A stretch of DNA of 64,000 nucleotides from Gossypium raimondii (lineage: Eukaryota; Streptophyta; Magnoliopsida; Malvales; Malvaceae), in the NCBI RefSeq assembly GCF_025698545.1, contig NC_068576.1, positions 57,200,094 through 57,264,093 on the forward strand. The letters run 5' to 3'. This document shows positions 1 through 9,464 of the stretch, one piece after another (position 1 is the first letter of the stretch; every line of letters starts with the position of its first letter). The translations under genes were made by a program, and so were the position numbers. Below the pieces are notes generated by a model. The model did no database searches, was not told the origin of the DNA, and saw only the letters and a program-made list of their open reading frames with translations.

Positions 1-630
1 ATAATTAAGATTAACCCAATAATATATATTAAGTGCAACAATATAATTTAATAATTAAAATATATATTAAAAAAATCAATAAGTCTCTAAAGCAATTCAA
101 ACGAAGTATTACTAAGAATGGGCGAAGTCAGGAAATTTTTATGAAGGGTCAGAATTAAATTATATATTTTTTTGAAGGATTAAATGCACTTTTACCATGT
201 ACTAATTTAAAATTTCATAAGTGTTAAAAAGTTAATAAGATTTTCCATTTTAAAGCTCCGTCCCCTTAGTATGGACTCTGTTACTAAACTCAAATTCAAC
301 TCGAACAATACCTCAAACTACTCAAAGTTAAACACAACTCCATAATTACCCAATCAAATTTAATTTTTAATCAAACCCAATAATTTACAAATACAAATAT
401 TTCATTTACGTTTCTTTCTGAATGCTTTTCAACATAGTCAATGGTATTTGATCCGCAGGAAAAAAAGGAAGATATATATTCCCCCACCAAACCACTTCGA
501 TCTTTCCCTGTACTGCCCACCTACGTCTCCCCATCCCTATCCTTTTCTTCTCTCTATATAAATAATTAATATATTTATAACCATCGACATAGTTTTGAAG
601 AAACAGAGACAGAGATTTGAAGAAACAGAG
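1..630. other. Left-edge intergenic DNA and promoter of the small-protein gene
   Basis: No coding region is visible in the first 590 bases, which are AT-rich. A TATA-like stretch (ctctatataaataa) lies near 551-564. It is followed by about 65 bases of leader before the ATG at 631, so the last 150 bases or so probably act as a core promoter. The leader contains a repeated gaagaaacagaga motif around 597-631. Confidence 0.4.
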
Positions 631-867
631 ATGGAGCTAAACAACAACAACGACAAGAGTAATAATTTCAGAGGAAAAGAAGACATGGGTAGTGTTCCAA
701 TTCATAGCCAAGTTCGAAAAATAAAGCAAGAATCGGAGCATATCATTGACCGGTCGCCTGGACAGCCTGAGATGATGAAGAGACCTGTTCTTAGATATAT
801 TTCCCGACAACAGATTTCTCGGTCTCCTTTGGGGTTAAGCGACACAACAATCTCTGTTGGTCACTAG
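631..867 (+). CDS. Small plant protein of unknown function (78 aa)
   Basis: Single-exon frame that opens at the first ATG (631); an in-frame extension to 595 would need a TTG start and is not used. The protein is short, hydrophilic and rich in charged residues, with no signal peptide or membrane segment. The N-terminal third is an Asn-rich low-complexity stretch. The rest has a pattern that looks conserved: a VPIHSQVRKIKQE block, then a basic segment ending RSPLGLSDTTISVGH. I have the impression that small uncharacterised plant proteins share a Q-V-R-K-I-K-Q-E ... R-P-V-L-R ... S-R-S-P-L-G-L ... I-S-V-G pattern, but I cannot name a function. The RSPLG stretch has Ser next to Pro and basic residues and could be phosphorylated. 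A TATA-like box about 75 bases upstream supports a real gene. Confidence 0.65.
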   Translation: MELNNNNDKSNNFRGKEDMGSVPIHSQVRKIKQESEHIIDRSPGQPEMMKRPVLRYISRQQISRSPLGLSDTTISVGH

Positions 868-2014
868 GTTTGTTGGATCTAAAGCTAATAAAACTGTGTT
901 TAAACAATATAGGGAAGACGACTTAATCCCCTGTTTTTTTTTTCTTTCATAATACAATTTTCATAGCTCTTTTTTATTTTTTATTTTCTTTGCGTATCTT
1001 TGTATATATATATATATGCCTGGATATAAAATGGAGTTTAAATAACTTTGAATCTTTGCATATATCTAAATTAATCTTCGTATTCGTTTTTTTATGAATC
1101 AAGTGTTTTTTCTTGTGGAAGCCTCAATAATTGATGTCATCATATTCATAGGCACAAAAAAATTCAAGTAAAAGTAGGACAAGGGAGAATGCAGACAGAA
1201 TGGGTTTCTAAATTTATTGGGACTCAAACTGAAAATTTACCATTTTTATAAATCTTAAAGGGACACAAACATAATTTCACCTTTTTCGGGCCAAGGGTTC
1301 CGTATTATCATCCAACCAAAATGACTCAATTTTCAAAAAATTCAGCTACAATTCCCGTATCCACGAATTTCGCTATTAATTGAATCTTAAAACTCTTAAT
1401 AGTTGAGTCCAATGTGTTAGCTTGATAGTTAAAGTGTTATCCGTTTTTAAGTGTAGTTTAAGTTTAAATTACGCTAATTTTACATTATTGTTAATATTTT
1501 ACCTTTTTCTTGTAATTTATTTTTTAAAATAATTAACAAATCAAGCTAAATCGGTTGATTTAGTTCAAACAAATTAACAACATGACAATCAAAACACTAA
1601 AAATATAATAACACACATTCTCTATGTTGTTCAAAGTGTTTTTGTTAATTGTTATTGAGTCCTTTCCATTAATATATAATGAGTATGTATATATATAATG
1701 ATGATTAATCAATTAATTCGACTAATTAACGCTTTTCAATCGAATTGATCAATAATTGATTTTTTTTTAACTTTAACTTTGAATCAAATTAATTTCGATA
1801 ACAAATTGATTAATTGAACTATGCATACCCTTAAGCCAAATTTATTGAAACCTACAATTTATCTTGGTATTCACAAAAAACAACAACAACTAAGCTACCA
1901 ACAAATGGTTAGGTGCAATGGTAAAACACATTGTACTGATCTCTAATGGGAAAACGCAGGTTTAAACTTTGGAGACGATATTGTATATATTTTTCTACTC
2001 AATAACTTTACAAA
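868..2014. other. Intergenic DNA with two SINE-like pieces
   Basis: No gene is seen. Two pieces have a tRNA-like layout. The first, near 1400-1490, contains ttagcttgatagttaaagtg. The second, near 1903-1990, has a box A-like taggtgcaatggtaaa and a box B-like caggtttaaact about 45 bases later. These resemble worn tRNA-derived SINE heads. The remainder is AT-rich, includes the 3' flank of the small-protein gene, and reaches the 3' end of the potassium transporter on the other strand. Confidence 0.35.
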
Positions 2015-5000
2015 TTATATAGTATAGACCATACCAACTTCCACCAATGCTGCATGAGGGATGTTCAATGCCACATGAGGCTCTCTGCAATTTTTATCGA
2101 AGAAAACATACACCATTATGAGGAATCGCTTGATAAAGTTTGAGCCGTTACGTACTGCTATATGCGATTGACCCAAGAAATATGCTGTCCCACTTTCCCT
2201 CGCATCAACCAGTTCGTTTAGTTCCTCTCGCACTGACGGACACATTTTTGGGCTATTAGCCGGCAACATGAATCGTACCTTTTTCCTCTTTATTTTCGGG
2301 TTAGTATCCTCGGTTGTGTTTATGTTCGTTTGAGTTGATGCACGGGGCGAGCTTGTGGCTCCTGTATCGTGTAATGGTATCAGAGCATCCCCTTCGGGGA
2401 GTTGTTTACCTACGATAATCATTTTTCCTTCGGTTGATATCAAAGACTCGGCGTCGTGTTCTTCCAAGGAAATGAACTCTCCGATCGAGCGGATGATTTG
2501 TTCCTCGAAATCATCTGAGTCTCTAATGTGATCGTGGTATCCGTATCGTACGATGCATCGATAAATTTTATTATCTCTATTACCAACTCTGCCTATAAGG
2601 TAACGCTTAGTCGGTGAAACAAAAGGTTTCGGCAATGACTTGAATGACACAAAAATCAGCACTTGATGAAAAGCTGGTACGTTCGTGATGAAATGGGAGA
2701 AGAAAGCTGGGATTCCGGTTACTACGTTGGTGTAAACAAAGCCTATTCCAGGCACCCTGGAAACTCTCAGACCTGAGGTGGGATCCGTAAGCCATTCCAT
2801 AGACACCTTGTTTTCTATATCAAACTGATATTTCTTCAATGTCCCATAATGCCATGCAACCATGGTAGTCAAGCTTAGTGCCAAAAGAACAGCAAGATAC
2901 CATGCTCCTTTGTGAAAATTCAACAAGTTCGATGACAAATAAATGGCTTCAATCGACCCAAAAAACACCAAAAAGCAAGCGGACAGCAGCAGACTCTTTT
3001 CCCAGTATAGAGCAATCACAAGTGACGTTAAACAAGTTGTTACCAACATGCCAGAGATTATAGCCATGCCTGATGCATTTCCGATTCGCACGATATCATG
3101 GAAACCGATTGTAATACCGAGGCTAAGAATCATTATCATCCAGTTAAGATCCGGGATATAGACCTGGCCGTGTATCTTATCTGATGTATGAATCACTTTT
3201 ACTCTCGGGAAGCAACCAAGCGCTAGGCATTGGTTTACGATCGAAAAACATGCAGTTATCGTTGCTTGGCTTCCGATTGCCGATGCAAGTAGAGATAATA
3301 TCGTGAATACATAGTGAATATGATCTGAAATTGCCGAATCAATCTTCGGTTTAGTGATAAAAATGTGAAGTGTAGAATAGAAAGTAAATGAGTGAATTTA
3401 CCGGGTACGGATCTATAAAAATGGTTATAATCTTCTATAGCGAAGGATGAATCCTTTATGGAGAGTGCGTGGGAGATGAATGCGGCTTGACCGGCATAAC
3501 TTAAAATAAGAACCGGGTAAATCAAGCATACGAACGTCATCTGCAGGAACCAAGAAAAGTTAATATAAAGCTTGCATTTTTATTGAAGTGGCTTAGAATG
3601 TGAACTAAGATTGAGTACCTTGATCGATTTCGTCGAGAAATGACCGATATCGGCAAACATTGCTTCCGATCCTGCGACACAAAGAGTAATACTGCCCAAT
3701 GATCTCCAACTACGCCAGCTTATACTTTGGAAAAACTTGTACATGTACTTCGGGGAGATTGCAAATACGATATGTGGATCGTAGTGAAAAATGTTATATA
3801 TACCGACTCCGGTAATAAATAAAAGCCATAATATGACTACCGGAGCGAAGATCGACCCGATTCTATGGCTACCGTATTGTTGTAGAGTGAAAAGGCAAAC
3901 CAAAATGGCACATGCAGTAGGCACAGGTACATCTGAAATAAATAAGGGGCCGAGTCATGATATATTGATATCAAAAACATCGAGTTTCGTAAAAACTTAC
4001 ATTTCCTTAGATCTTTCAATACCGAATCCTCTGTTTTACGGGATGACGAATCTGCAGAAACAACATAAAAAGTTTATTATCAATGGTTGAAAAACATAAA
4101 CTTGTATGTTCCAATTACTTAGTTCTTACATTTGATATCCGTTAACGATCGTCGAAGACCCGATGCAGCCGATAAAACTGCCGAAAGAAAACAAAAAAAC
4201 GAAACATAAACACTAGAAGGTATTAAACTACAATGTGACATCGAAAGGAGTCGATCAAACCCGAAATAGCCGGAGTAAGGACTGCATCACATATTATCAT
4301 GCAAGAACCGAACAATGCTAAGAACAACATCAAGTAATGACTACTCTTATGTTTTGCGATAGCCCTTCGTGCTCTCGATTCGGCTTTGGTGCGGGAAGGA
4401 CTTCCGGTCTCGTTATTTGTAACATCATCGGAAGTTTTATCGTTAGGGAGTAGACCGACTTTTGCATGCTTACACAATAGTGAGTACAAAGCAAAAGTAC
4501 CACCTGCAAAGATATCATTCGAAGGTGAAATTCGGTTTTGTGATTGGCTTATAAGTTGCCGAAAGATCATCGGTACGTACCTTCTCCGTCATTGTCGGCT
4601 TTGAGTACTATGAAGGTATATTTCACTAACGATAGGACCGTTAACGTCCAGAAGATAAACGAGAAGTATTCGTACGCACTCTCATCAGATTTGAAGTCGT
4701 TTTGAGGGATCGAACCGAAGACGTATAAAGGAGCAGTACTCAATCGACCGTAAACTACTCCGATGCTTTGGAATGACAGAAGGATTGTATGCATCCAGGT
4801 TTCCTTCTATACATCATTAAACGAATTAAACACATAATCAAATCGGTAAAGACACTGCAACAAGCACCTCTGACAGACAACAAACTATCCAAACAATTTT
4901 TCATAAAAAGCAACCAAGTTCAGTAAGAACAAAATAACAACAACAAAAATCGAAGACACTTCTTAACGTCACAAATTCACACACAATTCGAATATCCCCC

Positions 5001-5457
5001 CAGTTTGGCCCCCTAATTTTTGGAAAATCTCATTCTGCCTTGTAATTTCAAAATTTCTCAATCTGACAAAAAATTTGAAATTTTTAACTAGATCCCAATA
5101 TTTTTAAAAAAATTTTAACTTGATCCACTCACTGAATTTCCTCAAGAGATAATCAAGCACTTATTCTACTAAGGTACTGCAGATGATTCAACTGAAACTA
5201 ATATATCATATATCAGATTCTTTATAAGATCCCATCACTCTAATGAATCAAATATGGGATCAAATAAAATAATACTAAAATGGGTTATTGATTAACACTA
5301 GAAACTGCATTTGGATATGATAAAAACAAAGCAAAAACTGAAACAAAACATGCAGGAAGCAAAAAAGAAGAAGAAATAAGAGGTTAAAGTATCTGTGTTT
5401 GGAAAAACAAACCTTGAAGGGATAACAGTAGGTTCCATGTCTCAATGGAGAATCCAT
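2015..5457 (-). CDS. KUP/HAK/KT potassium transporter, eight exons, 791 aa
   Basis: Potassium uptake permease of the plant KUP/HAK/KT family, a multi-pass membrane protein expected at the plasma membrane or tonoplast. Exons on the minus strand: 5457-5413, 4806-4581, 4503-4261, 4177-4130, 4051-4001, 3932-3619, 3540-3402, 3324-2015. All borders are GT-AG and the joined frame is 792 codons with the stop, a normal family length. Visible family marks are GVVYG-LSTAPLY in the first membrane segment, EGGTFALYSLLCKHAK, VLTPAIS, GSEAMFADIGHFS, IGSQATITACFSIVNQCLALGCFPRVKVIHTS, and a C-terminal NCREPHVALNIPHAALVEVGM. It looks nearest the KUP2/6/8 group but is quite divergent. Two oddities: residue 36 is Arg where the family has Asp (GDLSTSPLY), and exon 5 adds 17 residues to a loop and can be skipped in frame. 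The intron after exon 3 begins GTTTGA, a weak donor. Function as a transporter is therefore open. Confidence 0.92.
4001..4051 (-). other. 51-nt possible cassette exon of the KUP transporter
   Basis: Exon 5 of the transporter encodes a Ser/Lys/Asp-rich 17-residue piece (YSSSRKTEDSVLKDLRK, with the first Tyr split over the junction). It has a good acceptor (tttctgcag) and a consensus GTAAGT donor. Both flanking junctions interrupt the same Tyr codon (T|AT), so leaving the exon out joins ...TDIK-Y-VPVPTACAIL and keeps the frame. That shorter form matches the usual HKYVEVPVACAIL stretch of the family, in which this loop is shorter. Confidence 0.6.
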
Positions 5458-5822
5458 TAACAGATAACAGTGGCTAAGTTACAGATAACCTAGAAGCTTT
5501 CATTGGGAAAAAAAAAAAAGGAGCTTAAAGACAAGATTGGGAATTAAGGAGCGGTCGAGTCTATGTAGTTTGGTTGACATAAACAAAGTGAAAGGTTGGC
5601 GGTTTTCAAGACAATTTGCTGTTTTTTGTATGGATATTTGAATGCCGAACTGACAGTGACGCCTGAGATTCTATTTCATTTATATATATGTAAAGGAACA
5701 GAACAACAACAACGACAAACAACAAGAAATGGAGTGATCACGTTTTCACATGCAGACCATGAAAACAGCTTTAAATGTAATGATTTATATCATTAGATGA
5801 TTTTTGCATTTCTTTAATCTTT
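5458..5822. other. KUP transporter 5' flank
   Basis: Probable leader and promoter of the transporter, transcribed leftward. A run of about 12 A (5508-5519, T on the coding strand) lies close to the start codon. No other gene is visible. Confidence 0.35.
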
Positions 5823-6236
5823 GGGTAAACTATATCCAATGACACTTTATTATTAATAAGTTTACGTTTTGATCGCTTAATTTTAAAAAAGTTACATCAT
5901 GGTTACTAAACTATTCGAAAGTTTTCATTTAAGTCAATGAACTATTCAAAAAAATTTATTTAAGTTATTAGGATTGCATCGTTTTTTTTTTAAATTCGAC
6001 TAGTGAGTTCCAAGTAACAATTCAACGATAGATCAATACATCGATAAGTAGAAAAACATATCTTAAATCCAAATCGATTTGACGACCAATATAGGAGATT
6101 GAAGAAAAAAAAACTGTATGGATTTTGATTCATAAATTCATGACGTTTAAATATGTTTGATTGGTGCAGCCAATGTGAATAGAAAAGGTTATACAACAAC
6201 TATTTTAATTGTGAAAAAGTATAAATGCTAAGATAT
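5823..6236. repeat. MITE-like element, copy 1 of a family also at 52.0-52.5 kb
   Basis: Starts with gggtaaactatatccaatga, an end also seen inverted at 52524. Its interior shares clear blocks with the 52-kb copy: gagttccaagtaacaattc, ggagattgaagaa, and gattggtgcagccaatgtga (gattggcgcagacagtgcga in the other). The two copies lie in the same orientation. The right end is worn and its border is approximate. No coding capacity. Confidence 0.6.
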
Positions 6237-7666
6237 TCTTCACGTGTATATTATATAATCGGTACAAGGCTTGATCAATTAGAATATTGGATAGTAGAGG
6301 TTTATAAAAAATTGATTAATAAATAATTCATGATCTGCAACTGCTAATTTACTTAGTAATTCACATAATCCTTTATGATTTATTCCTAGTAAAATTGATA
6401 ATAAAATATTTATTTCGAATTTAAAAATTTTAACTCGTCAAAATTAACCTACATAAAATGAAACAAGAAATGAGCATGGAAGGGTGGTGTTTTTTTATTT
6501 ACCTTTGAAATCGATAATCAATGGACAATCACATGATCCTCGTCATCATTTCCCTTTAATTCCCAGATGTTAGTTAGGTTTAGGCCTTAGGGTTATGAAA
6601 GGTTGGGTTTGGTTATGAGTGGGGGGAAATGTGCATGTTGTTGGAGGAGGGGTAGGGTCATTGGTCTTTACGACTCGGTTTTATTGGTAAAGCATGAAAA
6701 AAGGAGAAGATGGGTGTTTTCTTTTAGAGGACAGGGTTAACTTCATGTTTCATACAAGCAGCCATTTTGAGTTTCCATTTTCGTCCCTCCTATTGGAATG
6801 ATCTCCATCACTTTAAAATGGGGGTTGAGAACCACATTTTATTTAATACCACCTCCAAATGGTGAAGACAGTGGCATTGGTAATATTTCATTTTGCGCCC
6901 CCTAAAACAAATTTCATGGAAGCTTGGATTAGCATTGGGTATTTGAATTTAGAATCATCTCCTCTCAAATCTGTCTTGTATTCAGCTTCCATGTTTGATG
7001 AAACTATGTTTTCTTGAGGAATTTCAAGGGAGTGCAAAGAAAATATTAAAGAGTAGTGCAGATTTCTTTTGTAGGCTATGCCTTTAACATGAAGTCGCAG
7101 TCCGCAAATTCATACATCCAGTCTGTATAATACAAGGGGAAGGGAGGGGCACAAGAAAAGGTTTGACTCTCTTGAAATAGAAAATTATGCATTCAACCCC
7201 TAAAAGTTTTATAAAATTTTAAGTGAATAAATGATAAAATTATACTTTAATCATTCCCAAATTGATAAAAATTTCGATTTAATCTTAAAATTACAAAATT
7301 ACATATTAATATAATGATGAAATTGTATTTTACCTCTCATCCCCAAAAATTTTTGGCTTCACCCCGTACACACACGTGTGTAATATTTTAATTTTGATTT
7401 AATTGTACATATTTTTAGAAAAATACCTACAATTATTTTCATATTGGATTAATATAATTGTTTCGTATGTAATATATCGACATAAAATTGTGTTAATTCA
7501 CTAATATTGCTAGTAATTTATAAAAATTGAACCAAATCAAACTTTCATATATAAAATCAAAGTTGATATTTGAATCCCATTTTATTATCCATATAAGTTA
7601 AACAAATTCAAAATATACATACAAAAATGAAAAGGCAAGAAACTGTGGCAATACATGGTTGAAGAT
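6237..7666. other. Intergenic DNA without a recognisable gene
   Basis: AT-rich at both ends with a more G-rich stretch near 6570-6900 that has no long open frame. The part near 7140-7350 looks like a worn repeat of the type in which gggaggggcacaag is followed by A/T-rich text. This stretch may hold distal promoter sequence of the KUP transporter. I see no RNA gene. Confidence 0.3.
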
Positions 7667-7939
7667 TTATTGAATATGTTTGGGGATTTTGCCTTGTTTC
7701 AAAAGAGAAAGAGAGTATTCAGCAGCATCGATGAGGTCTTCAATGTTGTGAAGCGAACGCTCTTCAGAACCCAACATAAAAATGGTGCGTGCCTCTGCTT
7801 TCTTCGCCAACCTCGCTGCTAAATTGAGTTCCAGTTTCGGAGAGTTGAGGCTCCGAAGTATTTGTCGGTACAATGAAATTACTTTTCCTCGGTTTCTCGC
7901 TAAGTCTTCTGCTGTTGCCCATATCAACCCCTTAGTCAT
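7667..7939 (-). CDS. LYR-motif protein (Complex1_LYR family), 90 aa
   Basis: Small basic, helical protein with the LYR tripeptide in KVISLYRQILRSL near residues 20-32. Such proteins work in mitochondria as adaptors for acyl-carrier protein, Fe-S cluster delivery or respiratory complex assembly. I chose the start at MTKGLIWATAED (7939). A longer frame begins ten residues earlier, but its sequence (tttttttctcccaattttgtcag) is a textbook pyrimidine tract and 3' splice site, and a matching donor (ctgag|gtgaggtt) lies at 8079/8080 downstream of an ATG-free GC-rich stretch. I infer a leader intron over 8079-7942. The sequence resembles the short plant LYR proteins of the At1g76065 type, which are unnamed to my knowledge. 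The precise partner cannot be told from sequence. Confidence 0.85.
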   Translation of the reverse strand: MTKGLIWATAEDLARNRGKVISLYRQILRSLNSPKLELNLAARLAKKAEARTIFMLGSEERSLHNIEDLIDAAEYSLSLLKQGKIPKHIQ

Positions 7940-8079
7940 TTCTGACAAAATTGGGAGAAAAAAATTCATGTAGACATTTCATCGAACACTTTTCGTGCAG
8001 ACAGTGAATAAATGGCAATAGCAAAGCTAACAAAATAAAAATGTAGCAGCAGCCAGCAGCTAAAAACAAACAACCTCAC

Positions 8080-8165
8080 CTCAGTACTCGACGACGGGGG
8101 GCGGAAGCTTCAGCCGGCAGCAACGAGAGGCGGCAGTAGCAGGAGAGAGACTTTCGGCCTGATAA
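8080..8165 (-). promoter_or_regulatory. Inferred 5' leader exon of the LYR gene
   Basis: A GC-rich stretch without ATG on the minus strand that ends in ctgag|gtgagg, a good donor paired with the acceptor at 7942. It is much richer in G and C than its surroundings, as plant 5' leaders often are. The outer limit is approximate. Confidence 0.45.
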
Positions 8166-8696
8166 ATTTCAGTTTTTAGGGACTGGGTTTTTTGTTTTAT
8201 TTTATTTATTCCTTTTAGGCTATGTTTGTACTTTTCGTTTGGGTCATTTCACTTTTTGGGCCTTATACAAATAATGGGTTGGTCCAATTTTATAATTTTT
8301 GGGCTAACAATATTTAGGTCCAATTTTATAATTTAGCCCCTACACTATTTAAAAGAACTAAATAAATTTAATTTTAATAGAGCTAACATTTACTATTTTT
8401 TTAAATGTCATTTACTATTAACAAAGTTAATATTTTGATTTTTTTATAATTTTGCGAATGAAGTCTTTCATTTAGAGTTGAACTGCAAATAAAAAATTAT
8501 TTTTATGTCAGTTTTAACTATAAATATTAACTTTGTTACAATTTGATATTCTTAGATTCTTTTTAACAATACAAAGAACTAAATTGATGTATTTATTAGT
8601 AGAAGAACTAATTTGATTTAGCCCCTATAATGAAGGGACTTAATAGGCACTTTCTCCTTAAAAATTAACAAAAAAATTGTACCAGTATTATATTTG
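8166..8696. other. LYR gene upstream flank
   Basis: AT-rich non-coding DNA with worn repeat text (for example gcccctacactatttaaaagaactaaataa, echoed near 28770-28815). No gene seen. Confidence 0.3.
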
Positions 8697-9464
8697 AAAG
8701 GGATAAATATCAAAACTATACATGAACTTTGATATAATATGCAATGTGAGACATAAATTTTGATTTTGTGTGATTTTATACATGAAATTTAAATTTGATT
8801 AAATTTTCACAAATCACTAACAATATTATCACATTACCATCCTTTTACATTGATATATTGTACATACAAACAATTATATTAACCCAATATGAAAATAAAT
8901 GTATGTATTTATTTCTTTAAATGTGCTAATTGTATTAAAATCAAAATTTCATGTATACATATGAGTCACGATTTAAATGTCGTATGTATAATTACACGAA
9001 TCAAAATTTATGTATACAGATCATCCAAAAGTATGTATAACGATGTACGAAATTTAATATTACCTAGGGTTGCTTGTATTTTTCTCAATAAACAATTTTG
9101 GTTACAATAGATTTTAACTCTTTAATTTATAAAGAGAAAATTCTCAAAATTATGCATGAACTATGGTTTAATGTGTAATTGTATACATAAATTTTGACTT
9201 CATCCAATTCTTGCAAATTATTCGCACAATTATTGATATAACATCATTTTATATTTATATATTGCATATATTTATTTAATATAAAATGAATTTATGTATT
9301 TATTTATTTAAATGTGTATGATTAAATCAAAATTAAAATTTCAAGCATACATTTAAACCATAATTAGAGTTTCATGTGTATAATCGCACCAAATTAAAGT
9401 TGATATATACAATTACACATTAAATCAATGTCCATGTATAATTTTGAGATTTATTCCGTTATAA
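8697..9464. repeat. Two adjacent copies of a fold-back MITE-like family
   Basis: Copy 1 runs from about 8697 to 9110 and copy 2 from about 9128 to 9464. Each opens with text like aaaactatacatgaactttg. Copy 2 closes with the reverse complement (catgtataattttgagattt), so it folds back on itself. A third copy lies at about 52917-53215. Open frames inside are accidental. Borders are approximate and copy 1 is worn at its right end. Confidence 0.55.

Noticed and set aside
1903-1990. tRNA gene candidate
   Set aside because: Has box A- and box B-like words but cannot be folded into the four tRNA arms by eye; a SINE head is more likely.
7940-7969. Ten extra N-terminal residues of the LYR protein
   Set aside because: The bases form a pyrimidine tract and acceptor site, with a donor at 8079, so they are more likely intron.
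8889-9110. Open frame of 73 codons
   Set aside because: Lies inside a repeated fold-back element and has no conserved pattern.
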